Of a stretch of DNA of 64,000 nt, positions 1 through 6,513 are shown in pieces; the stretch's first letter is position 1; each line of letters opens with the position of its first letter. Position numbers and translations under genes: made by a program. Source of the DNA: Oscillospiraceae bacterium. Its GTDB lineage: Bacteria; Bacillota; Clostridia; Oscillospirales; Oscillospiraceae. Where the stretch lies: assembly GCA_015067995.1 (NCBI GenBank), contig SVLJ01000004.1, positions 1 through 64,000 of the forward strand, written 5' to 3'. The notes under the pieces were generated by a model. That model had not been told where the DNA came from. It did not search any database and saw nothing but the letters and a program-made list of their open reading frames with translations.

Positions 1-118
1 AATTTCAAACTTTTATCCTACAATTATATGCAATCTATACACATATTCCCTATAATATGAAACTTCTTTGCTGTAGTGGTTCGTGATAATAGGGATCATA
101 ACACTTCTATCTTGTATT
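1..118. other. AT-rich flank of unknown origin next to truncated spoIIIAC
   Basis: This stretch is visibly richer in A and T than the rest of the window and has no open reading frame on either strand. It sits exactly where the 3' part of spoIIIAC should be. An imperfect dyad (GTGATAATAG / ATCATAACAC, 83-104) lies about 15-20 bp from the point where spoIIIAC homology stops. That layout would suit one end of an integrated element carrying a recombinase attachment site, but no recombinase gene is in view. A contig-end assembly join is the other explanation. Confidence 0.45.
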
Positions 119-241
119 CCTAAGTCCGGCCAGCGTGGTCATCATGGCCTGTTCTTCCCGGCCGGATCGTACCAGCAGCTGATTCAGCACTGCTACAAGA
201 ATACCAATGGCCGCAATTTTGAAAATCAGATCCACATTCAT
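107..241 (-). pseudogene. spoIIIAC: spoIIIAC, 5' fragment (C-terminal part replaced)
   Basis: SpoIIIAC is a small membrane protein (about 65 residues) of the SpoIIIA-SpoIIQ channel between mother cell and forespore. The frame starts at ATG 241, 12 bp after spoIIIAB, with a weak GAGGAT ribosome site. Residues 1-40 read as a normal SpoIIIAC: MNVDLIFKIAAIGI, then NQLLVRSGREEQA, then TTLAGL. After Leu40 (codon 122-124) the family sequence stops, and RNTR plus a TAG at 107-109 follow. The second membrane helix is therefore missing. Either an element has inserted at about 119-124, or the contig is mis-joined there. spoIIIAD-AH should lie further downstream if the locus is otherwise intact. Confidence 0.7.
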
Positions 242-253
242 CTTCCGTCATCC

Positions 254-748
254 TCAAATCAGTAAAATAATCATCAGGGCAGCGCCGGAAAAGCAGAGCG
301 CACAGTTTCTTTTGGCCACTTCCGCTGCCGACTCATGACGTCTGTTCAGCTCCCTGTTCAACTGTGCGATGACCGAAAGCAGTCCTCTGCACGCCTGCTC
401 CTCATCTCCTGTCAAACAGTTTCCCAGTTCGGAAAGAGCTTGCGTTTCTTTTTCCGGCAGCGGCAGCGGCAACGCTGCCTGCCGCCATGCTGTCGAAAAC
501 CCCTTCTCTCCAGCCGACATCTGTACCATGTCAAAGAAGTCCTTGACATCTGCGTTGCGGTCAATCCCCGCTTTTACCAGCAGCCGCGGCATCGGCGTCC
601 GGTTCATCCGGATCTCATCCGCCATATTCTCCAATGCCGCCACCAAATCACGAAGCACAGTTATTCTGCGGCGTTCCTCGGCGGCGATCCGACAAAACAG
701 CCACGCTCCGGCAGTCATGACGCATCCGCCGCCTATCCACTTCAGCAT
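254..748 (-). CDS. spoIIIAB: Stage III sporulation protein AB
   Basis: The 164-residue protein is close to the usual 170 of SpoIIIAB. An N-terminal hydrophobic segment (about residues 1-22) is followed by a helical region resembling type II secretion GspF, with RRRITVLRDLVAALENMADE and conserved FSGAALMIILLI at the C-terminus. SpoIIIAB is part of the SpoIIIA-SpoIIQ complex in the mother-cell membrane, needed for engulfed forespore development and sigma-G activity. It overlaps spoIIIAA by 7 bp, so the two are translationally coupled, and is followed 12 bp later by the truncated spoIIIAC. The frame is intact. Identification rests on sequence features and gene order. Confidence 0.9.
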   Translation of the reverse strand: MLKWIGGGCVMTAGAWLFCRIAAEERRRITVLRDLVAALENMADEIRMNRTPMPRLLVKAGIDRNADVKDFFDMVQMSAGEKGFSTAWRQAALPLPLPEKETQALSELGNCLTGDEEQACRGLLSVIAQLNRELNRRHESAAEVAKRNCALCFSGAALMIILLI

Positions 749-1650
749 AAAAGCTCCTCCAGACGCCAGCTTCGCGCTCCTTTTTCTTCCTGAATCACCA
801 CGGCAAGCCGAAATACTTCTGCCGCCAGCAACTCTCTGTACAGCGGCTTGCGCAGCAGCTCCGCCGCATCTGCTGCGTGAATAGTGGCCAGAAGCCCTAC
901 ACCGCAGTTGGCAGCCATAGTCATAGCTTGAATATCTTCCCGCAGAGTAATTTCATCCACCGCCAGAATTTGTGGATTCATGCACCGCAGCATCATGGGA
1001 ATGGCTACCGCTTTCGGGCAGCCGTCCAGTACATCCGTGCGCTTTCCAACATCCATCTGCAGCACGCCTTGCCGTACAGCGGCCAGTTCTCCCCGCTCAT
1101 CCACCAATGCAACCCGCCGACCTTCGTTTCCATTGCATCCATCGGACAGACAGCGCACAAGCTCCCGCAGAAGCGTGGTTTTTCCGCCTCCGGGCGGCGC
1201 AAGAATCAACGTATTCACAAACCACCCATCGCGGAACAACCGTTCTGCCAATCCCTCCGCAATCCCGTGTTTTTCTCTGGCGATGCGGATCACCGCAGAA
1301 GAAAACTCTTTCATATTCATCACTGCCCCATCTTTGATCACCGCTGTGCCGCAGAAACCAACACGGCAGCCGCCCCGTATGGTCAGATAACCCTGCCGCA
1401 GCGTTTCCACCGCTGCGTACCGTGAAAACTCCGTCACCAGATTGCAAAGCGCCTCCAGATCCTCCTGTTCCACCGTCACGCCGCAGCCAAACTCCCGGCC
1501 AGACATCAGCACTGTCAGTTCCTGTCCCGCCCGCAGCCGGACTTCTTCCACTTGTCCGCGCTTTTCTGTCGGCAAAGCCAGTATTGCCCTGCGCAGACTT
1601 CCCGGCAGCACCGCAGCCGCGGACTCATAGCGCATATTCTCCTTGTCCAA
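742..1650 (-). CDS. spoIIIAA: Stage III sporulation protein AA, secretion-type ATPase
   Basis: SpoIIIAA is the cytoplasmic ATPase of the SpoIIIA-SpoIIQ channel, related to type II/IV secretion ATPases. Of 302 residues, the Walker A motif is APPGGGKTT (about 151-159), DERGE lies near 184, and the Walker B-like LAVDEIT is near 229-235, followed by ATIHA. The start used is TTG at 1650, preceded by a good AAGGGGGG site; an internal ATG at 1635 has AAGGAG too close to it, so the TTG is preferred but not certain. It is first in the locus, behind a sigma-E-like promoter. Transcription is expected only in the mother cell. Confidence 0.93.
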   Translation of the reverse strand: MDKENMRYESAAAVLPGSLRRAILALPTEKRGQVEEVRLRAGQELTVLMSGREFGCGVTVEQEDLEALCNLVTEFSRYAAVETLRQGYLTIRGGCRVGFCGTAVIKDGAVMNMKEFSSAVIRIAREKHGIAEGLAERLFRDGWFVNTLILAPPGGGKTTLLRELVRCLSDGCNGNEGRRVALVDERGELAAVRQGVLQMDVGKRTDVLDGCPKAVAIPMMLRCMNPQILAVDEITLREDIQAMTMAANCGVGLLATIHAADAAELLRKPLYRELLAAEVFRLAVVIQEEKGARSWRLEELLC

Positions 1651-1680
1651 GGGTTCCGCCCCCCTTTCCTTCGTGCTTCC

Positions 1681-1710
1681 AATCTATGACGGCTCGTCCG
1701 GCAGTATGAC
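1681..1710 (-). promoter_or_regulatory. Putative sigma-E promoter of the spoIIIA operon
   Basis: On the minus strand GTCATACT (1703-1710) and CATAGATT (1681-1688) are separated by 14 bp. They resemble the sigma-E consensus (KMATATT, 14-15 bp, CATACAMT). The predicted start of transcription is about 25 bp before the spoIIIAA start codon. Known spoIIIA operons are sigma-E driven, so the placement fits. The -35 side directly abuts the T-tract of the upstream terminator. Confidence 0.55.
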
Positions 1711-1740
1711 AAAAAGAAGAGCCGCGGTCGCGGCTCTTCT
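1711..1740 (-). terminator. Rho-independent terminator of the 276-residue hypothetical gene
   Basis: The inverted repeat AGAAGAGCCGC / GCGGCTCTTCT (1715-1740, 4-nt loop) is followed on the minus strand by five T. It lies 7 bp after the stop codon of the gene at 1748-2578 and separates it from spoIIIAA. Confidence 0.9.
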
Positions 1741-1747
1741 CGTGTGA

Positions 1748-2578
1748 TCAGGTGCAGCTGCAGAAGCTCTTGGTCTCCTCGTAGCTTTCCGGCATACGTA
1801 CCGTATTGGGCGGGAAGAATTCATTGGTGGGGAACGCAATGTTGCGGAACAGATTGCAGGGATTTTCTCCGCTTCCTCCGGCGCATTCCTTTTCCGGCAT
1901 GCAGTAATCATACATTGGGATCAGCAGCTGAGAGTCCCGCTCCAGTCTCACCAGTGAGAACTGCCCCAGCGTCACATAGATCCTGCGCATATCGTTTCCA
2001 GAACAAAGCTCACCGTCAAAAAAGCCGTTGATATAGGCGGGGATCTCCGTCAGATCACAGTCGCAGCGCATATCGCAGGACTCCACCATTCTGGCATCCA
2101 GAACCAGAGGATCGACTGCTTCCGCGACAGCAACAGGCAAGTTGCTCTTGCGCATCAGCTGATGATCCGGTGCTTCGGCACGCATTTCGGACGAGAAGAT
2201 CTTGGCGTTCCCCTCGCTGCCAAACAGGATCACACGCTTGTCAAAGACGCACAGGCCCTCCACCGGCACAGGGATGGGACTGGTCAGATAGGCCTGCAGG
2301 GTGACGCAGTAGAAAAACCGCAGATCCACCGTATAGAAACCACGGTTGAAGGACACGGGCTCCACGTCCACATAGATGTGCAGCAGCTTGGCGGAACCAC
2401 CTTTGACAGACATGGCGCGGTTCAGCACATCCGCATACTGCAGCTTCGGGTAAAAACGAAGATCCTCGATGCAGTCTTTATCACGACACGAGTCATAGAT
2501 CTTCCTCGTGTGAATACACACTGCCTCCCGGATGCAGCCGGGCCCATCCACTGGACCGGGCATAACTCTTTCGGGCAT
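1748..2578 (-). CDS. Conserved hypothetical protein, cysteine-containing, possibly sporulation-linked
   Basis: The 276-residue product carries no domain I can name, though the sequence resembles conserved proteins of unknown role that I recall from other Clostridia. The ATG at 2578 is chosen over the longer open frame because AGGAGG lies 7 bp before it. The sequence begins MPERVMPGPVDGPGC. It contains clustered cysteines (CRDKDC near residue 31, CDMRCDCD near 170) and is mostly soluble beta-type sequence with no signal peptide or membrane segment. A CATACAAT element upstream matches a sigma-E -10 box, and the spoIIIA operon follows. A spore-coat or mother-cell role is a guess from that context. 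Confidence 0.75.
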   Translation of the reverse strand: MPERVMPGPVDGPGCIREAVCIHTRKIYDSCRDKDCIEDLRFYPKLQYADVLNRAMSVKGGSAKLLHIYVDVEPVSFNRGFYTVDLRFFYCVTLQAYLTSPIPVPVEGLCVFDKRVILFGSEGNAKIFSSEMRAEAPDHQLMRKSNLPVAVAEAVDPLVLDARMVESCDMRCDCDLTEIPAYINGFFDGELCSGNDMRRIYVTLGQFSLVRLERDSQLLIPMYDYCMPEKECAGGSGENPCNLFRNIAFPTNEFFPPNTVRMPESYEETKSFCSCT

Positions 2579-2629
2579 TGCAATACCTCCTACTAAGTAC
2601 TGAGCAGGGCGTTCTTCCCTGTTCACTCC

Positions 2630-2637
2630 ATTGTATG
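2630..2637 (-). promoter_or_regulatory. Possible sporulation-sigma -10 element
   Basis: CATACAAT on the minus strand matches the sigma-E -10 consensus exactly and lies about 52 bp upstream of the start codon at 2578. No convincing -35 (KMATATT) sits 14-15 bp further up; TTCACCA is the nearest. No vegetative TTGACA/TATAAT pair was seen for this gene. Confidence 0.35.
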
Positions 2638-2684
2638 CCGCAGGTATGGGATGGTGAATGGGCAGAAGAATTTCCACTTTTCTC

Positions 2685-2713
2685 TGTACAAGCACACAGG
2701 AAAACGTTATAAT
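2685..2713 (+). promoter_or_regulatory. Vegetative promoter of the DUF4364 gene
   Basis: TGTACA (2685-2690), a 17-bp spacer and a perfect TATAAT (2708-2713) lie 38 bp before the start codon at 2751. The -35 is a 4 of 6 match. Confidence 0.65.
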
Positions 2714-2750
2714 AAAGTGACTTTCTATGTGAACATCCGGAGGCGATATT

Positions 2751-3284
2751 ATGGCTGGACATGGCTTTATTCACGATAAGCTGGAGATCAAATTCCTTAT
2801 TCTCTATATCACAGCACGGGTCATCGAGCCCATTCCCTTTGATACCGTACTGGATTTGACTCTGTGCGACGACGCCATCGACTATTTTGATTTCTCAGAA
2901 TGTCTGGCCGACCTGGTGAAGACCGAGCATCTGACACTGTCTGAGGAAGGGTTGTACACCATCACCGAAAAGGGTCTCAAGAACAGCCAGATCTGCGAAA
3001 CCAGTCTTCCCTATTCCGTGCGCCTCCGCTGCGATAAGAATCTGGCCGCCTGCAACCGTAAGCTCCGCCGCAAAAGTCAGGTGCGGGCCACCACTACCCG
3101 CCGTCCCAACGGCACCTTCACGGTGAACCTCTCTCTGGACGACGACATGGGCAGCGTCATGGATCTCAACCTGATGATCCCCCACGAGGGTATGGCACGG
3201 GAGATATCCGAAAAGTTCCGCACGGCCCCCGAAGATCTGTACGGGCAGATCATCAATCTGCTGCTGGCAGACGAGAAAAAGTAA
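2751..3284 (+). CDS. DUF4364 family protein
   Basis: The 177-residue soluble protein begins MAGHGFIHDKLEIKFLILYI, with GGAGG 7 bp upstream. The N-terminal 75 residues look like a winged helix-turn-helix (FLILYITARV ... LTLSEEGLYTITEKG), followed by a basic stretch (RKLRRKSQ) and a beta-rich C-terminal part. This matches DUF4364, a Firmicutes family assumed to bind DNA but without a known target. It is a single gene with its own promoter, divergent from the hypothetical gene at 1748-2578 and closed by a strong terminator. Confidence 0.85.
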   Translation: MAGHGFIHDKLEIKFLILYITARVIEPIPFDTVLDLTLCDDAIDYFDFSECLADLVKTEHLTLSEEGLYTITEKGLKNSQICETSLPYSVRLRCDKNLAACNRKLRRKSQVRATTTRRPNGTFTVNLSLDDDMGSVMDLNLMIPHEGMAREISEKFRTAPEDLYGQIINLLLADEKK

Positions 3285-3297
3285 GCGAAATATGTGT

Positions 3298-3329
3298 AAA
3301 GGGACACACCTGTACAGGTGTGTCCCTTT
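3298..3329. terminator. Bidirectional terminator
   Basis: A perfect 32-bp palindrome with arms AAAGGGACACACCTGT / ACAGGTGTGTCCCTTT is flanked by A and T runs. It serves the DUF4364 gene (plus) and the solute-binding protein gene (minus), which converge here. Confidence 0.9.
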
Positions 3330-3362
3330 CTTATGTTTGGTTTTTACAGTGTTGCGAAAAGC

Positions 3363-5114
3363 TTACTTTCTGGCCTCTGCGTCCATGTAGTAGTTCCAGT
3401 AATAGGTGGTCTGACCCACATGGTTGATGTAGACACCCGGCTGGGCCCAGATGGTGCCCATGGGATGGCCGAACAGAACGAAGGGAACCTCGTCGACAAC
3501 AGCCTGGCACCAGTCCTCATAGGCCTTAATGCTCTCGGGAGAGCCGGTGGGAGCAGCCTTCATGGCAGCGATGGCAGCGTCCTTGGCGTCGCTCTTCCAC
3601 CAGCCCTGAGAGCCGGTGACCATGGTGGACTGCAGCACGGGGTTGATCTCGTTCTTCTGGGTCTCCCAAACGCCAATGTCGTGGCCGGTGGCGGGGTCCT
3701 TACGCAGAGCGCCGTGAGAGCCGCCGTCAACGGCCATCAGCTCCACCTTCATACCGGCGGCCTCCAGCATGGGAATGACAGCCATGGTGGCATTGTAGAA
3801 GTTGCCGGTGGCATTGGTCAGATACTTGATGGGAGTGCCGTCATAGTTGGCCTTCTTCAAATATTCCTTGGCCAGCTCCACATTGGCGATGTTCCACTCG
3901 TTGTCGGCAATGATGGTGTTGTGATAAACGCTGGTGGAAACGATGGGGGTGGGCTCCAGGAAGAGGACACGCTCCTGACGACCTCCCGTGACTGCCATCA
4001 GAACAGCCTTGCAGTCGATAGCGGCACGGATGGCCTTGCGGACATTCACATTGTAAACAGGACTGTCGCTGTTGGACTCGTCCAGGTTGAAGAAAATGCC
4101 ATGGGTCCATGCAGTACCGGCATCGTTGAGCTTGATGCCCTGAGCCAGAGCGGTCTCCCACATAGCGGCCTGGATATCAGAGACGTGGTATTCACCGGCG
4201 ATCATGGCGGCGGTGCGGGAGGAAGCATCGGGGTTGTAAGACAGGGTAATGGTATCCACATATGCCTTCACGGGAGCGGCGACACCCAGCGCATCCTCAT
4301 TGCCCACAGTGTGGGGCTGATAATTCTCGTTGCGGGTGAGGACGATCTCCTCAGTGGTGTACTTGGTCAGCTTGTAGGGGCCGGAACCGATGACGTCTGC
4401 CTCGACGCCGATCATCTCGGCTGTGCCGCCGCGGATCAGGCCGTTGGGCTGCACCTCGCCGCCGGTAACGGGATACTTGTCACAGATCTCCTTGGGCATG
4501 ATCTTATAATCGCCCTGAGAGCCGCACAGTGCGTTCAGGAAATTCAGGTTCAGGGTACTGTTCTTGAAAGTGATGGTGTTGCCCTCCACGGTCATGGTGG
4601 CATCCTTCCAGTTCTTGTCATAGTTGGCGGAAGTGGCCAGACCGATGGCGCGACGCAGGGATGCCTCCACGTCCTCGATGGTGATCTTCTTGCCGTTGGA
4701 GAAATAACGCTCGCGGAGAGTCAGCTTGATGGTGAGGCCGTCTGCAGACTCTTCATAGTCGCAGACCTGACCGTAGATCTTGCCGTTGACGTCACGGAGG
4801 CAGGTGTTCTCGTAGATGTGGGACAGATAGCGGGTATTGCCCAGAGCACCGTTGGTCTGGTGAACGTCCATAGTGTTGGTGGCGTTGGAACTGCCGATAA
4901 TGAGGTTACCGCCGTAGCGAGCCTTCTCTTCATCCTCGGTCTCCGCGTCCTTGGGGGTCTCGATCTGCTCCAGGGTGACGCCGCCGGAGCTGGCAGGCTT
5001 GCTGGGCTCGCTGGGGGTAGTGCCGGGAGTACTGGTGGTGGGCTTATCGCCGCCGCAGGCCACCAGTGCCATGGTCATGACCAGGGCAAGAATCAGTGCG
5101 ATGGTTCTTTTCAT
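3363..5114 (-). CDS. Family-5 ABC transporter substrate-binding lipoprotein (peptide type)
   Basis: The 583-residue protein starts with a lipoprotein signal peptide (MKRTIALILALVMTMALVAC, lipobox LVAC, Cys20), then a low-complexity Thr/Ser/Pro linker. The rest reads as a SBP_bac_5 fold of the OppA/DppA type, with YGGNLIIGSSN, a central RENYQPHTVG and IRAAIDCKAVL. Such proteins capture oligopeptides, nickel complexes or sugars outside the cell for an Opp-type permease. No permease or ATPase gene is adjacent, so it is an orphan that must share a transporter encoded elsewhere. AGGAGG precedes the start. The divergent LysR gene is a likely regulator. Substrate unknown. Confidence 0.88.
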   Translation of the reverse strand: MKRTIALILALVMTMALVACGGDKPTTSTPGTTPSEPSKPASSGGVTLEQIETPKDAETEDEEKARYGGNLIIGSSNATNTMDVHQTNGALGNTRYLSHIYENTCLRDVNGKIYGQVCDYEESADGLTIKLTLRERYFSNGKKITIEDVEASLRRAIGLATSANYDKNWKDATMTVEGNTITFKNSTLNLNFLNALCGSQGDYKIMPKEICDKYPVTGGEVQPNGLIRGGTAEMIGVEADVIGSGPYKLTKYTTEEIVLTRNENYQPHTVGNEDALGVAAPVKAYVDTITLSYNPDASSRTAAMIAGEYHVSDIQAAMWETALAQGIKLNDAGTAWTHGIFFNLDESNSDSPVYNVNVRKAIRAAIDCKAVLMAVTGGRQERVLFLEPTPIVSTSVYHNTIIADNEWNIANVELAKEYLKKANYDGTPIKYLTNATGNFYNATMAVIPMLEAAGMKVELMAVDGGSHGALRKDPATGHDIGVWETQKNEINPVLQSTMVTGSQGWWKSDAKDAAIAAMKAAPTGSPESIKAYEDWCQAVVDEVPFVLFGHPMGTIWAQPGVYINHVGQTTYYWNYYMDAEARK

Positions 5115-5413
5115 TTGGTTTCCTCCTATTGTTTTTATCTATCATTCACCCCGCCATACGCGGGGGGATGACCGGTTGAAAGGAAGTGTCTATTTATCTG
5201 GAAACGGCGGCAGAAACGGCATGAAAAGAGCACACGACACGGATGGGAACCCAAAACCATCATATCAGGAGGCCCGTCTCTGCCGCCGTTGTCCACGCGA
5301 AAAATGGAAATTCTGTCTGTCCGCGGCTTGACATACGCCGCAGGAATTTCTATAATCAATTAAAATACATAAACATCTATTTATTTTTACCACGCTTGGA
5401 GGAGGGTTCTTTT
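5115..5413. other. Divergent intergenic region between binding protein and LysR genes
   Basis: These 299 bases hold no gene. A hairpin CCCCGC-CATAC-GCGGGG (5149-5165) lies in the leader of the binding-protein gene, 35 bp before its start. The lysR promoter is at 5328-5356. I did not find a consensus promoter for the binding-protein gene, which would fit activation by the LysR protein. No clear T-N11-A LysR box could be singled out. Confidence 0.5.
5328..5356 (+). promoter_or_regulatory. Consensus vegetative promoter of the lysR-type gene
   Basis: TTGACA (5328-5333), 17 bp, TATAAT (5351-5356): a perfect sigma-A promoter, with the start codon 57 bp further on. Confidence 0.85.
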
Positions 5414-6349
5414 ATGAACTATCAGGGTGCCAAAATCTTCCTGTCCATTGTGGAGCATCAGAGCATTTCCGCTGCTGCAAGGGCGCTGTATATCACCCAG
5501 CCGGCCGTTTCCGCCCAGCTGAAAACACTGGAGGATGAGTTGGGCGTCCAGCTTCTGCAGCGGCAGCGGGGCCGAAGCAAAATCATACTAACGCAGGAGG
5601 GCGCAAGGTTTATTTCCGTGGCCAAATCGTGGGTTCAGGCAGAGAAGGAACTGCAGCAGTTCAAGGATTCCTGCAGCTATGCGTCCTTTCGAATCGGCGC
5701 CACCCGTAAAGTGCACGAATATCTCGTTTCTCCGATCGTTGAAAAGCTGCAGAAAGCACTCCCGCATCTGGATATACAGTTATACATCATCCCGGATGAT
5801 GAACTCAACGCCATGTACCATCCGCCGCATTTTGATGTTGCTTTCCGTTTCTATTATGCAGTTTATACCCGCCCCGATGCCACACAGTACTGTACACGCA
5901 CCAACCTCTTTAAAGACCCTTTCCGCATTCTCTGTCCTGCGAACACCGTGCTGCCGGATCGGCTGCTTGCTCCGGAAGACCTTGACCCGGTCTATCAGGT
6001 CCGGCATGCATATCCTTCTGAAACCACGGTGTTCTGGCAGCAGCATTTCCCAGAAAATCTCATACCGCAATACCCGCTGCTGCGGAATATGCTGAATGCC
6101 GGCAACTACTTTAACGATCCCCGATGCTGGGCACTCGTCTCTGCCAGTATGGTGGGTTATCTGTTGGAGCAGCACCCGGGCCAGCTGGCTGTGCGCCGTA
6201 TTGCTCCTGAACCCATCTCCTGCAACTGCAATCTGATCGTTTCCAAAGCCTGTACCCGCTCGGATGTTGTCAACACGCTGCTGAATTGCTGCCGGGAATA
6301 TCTGGCAGAGCGGCCATATCTGGAAAGTCTTTTACCGGACAATATCTGA
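5414..6349 (+). CDS. LysR-family transcriptional regulator
   Basis: The 311-residue regulator starts at ATG 5414, with GGAGGAGGG just upstream; the longer open frame has no ribosome site and includes the promoter. The N-terminal winged helix-turn-helix is typical: FLSIVEHQSISAAARALYI (about residues 9-27), then TQPAVSAQLKTLEDELG. A periplasmic-binding-like effector domain follows from about residue 90. It is divergent from the family-5 binding-protein gene, the usual arrangement of a LysR protein and its target. The effector is not predictable from sequence alone. Confidence 0.92.
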   Translation: MNYQGAKIFLSIVEHQSISAAARALYITQPAVSAQLKTLEDELGVQLLQRQRGRSKIILTQEGARFISVAKSWVQAEKELQQFKDSCSYASFRIGATRKVHEYLVSPIVEKLQKALPHLDIQLYIIPDDELNAMYHPPHFDVAFRFYYAVYTRPDATQYCTRTNLFKDPFRILCPANTVLPDRLLAPEDLDPVYQVRHAYPSETTVFWQQHFPENLIPQYPLLRNMLNAGNYFNDPRCWALVSASMVGYLLEQHPGQLAVRRIAPEPISCNCNLIVSKACTRSDVVNTLLNCCREYLAERPYLESLLPDNI

Positions 6350-6456
6350 ACGTTTTCTTACGTCAAAGTCTAACATGCGCACGAAAGAATTGGAAGGATT
6401 TCGCCCGTTTTCAAATAGTCCGATTTTCCATCTTCAAAATAAATAACTGTTTATAT

Positions 6457-6499
6457 AACAACACTCCTCCGGCGAAGATTTCGCCGGAGGAGCGTTGTT
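6457..6499. terminator. Bidirectional terminator between lysR-type gene and dnaE
   Basis: Long stem AACAAC-a-CTCCTCCGGCGAA / TTCGCCGGAGGAG-c-GTTGTT with a short loop, just after dnaE (minus, stop at 6514) and about 110 bp after the lysR-type gene (plus). Confidence 0.8.
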
Positions 6500-6513
6500 A
6501 TATTGTCGTTTCC

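Noticed and set aside
3318-5171. A 617-codon open frame on the plus strand opposite the binding-protein gene
   Set aside because: It is an antisense shadow: Gly/Val/His-rich sequence of no family, no ribosome site, and the opposite frame encodes a clear SBP_bac_5 lipoprotein.
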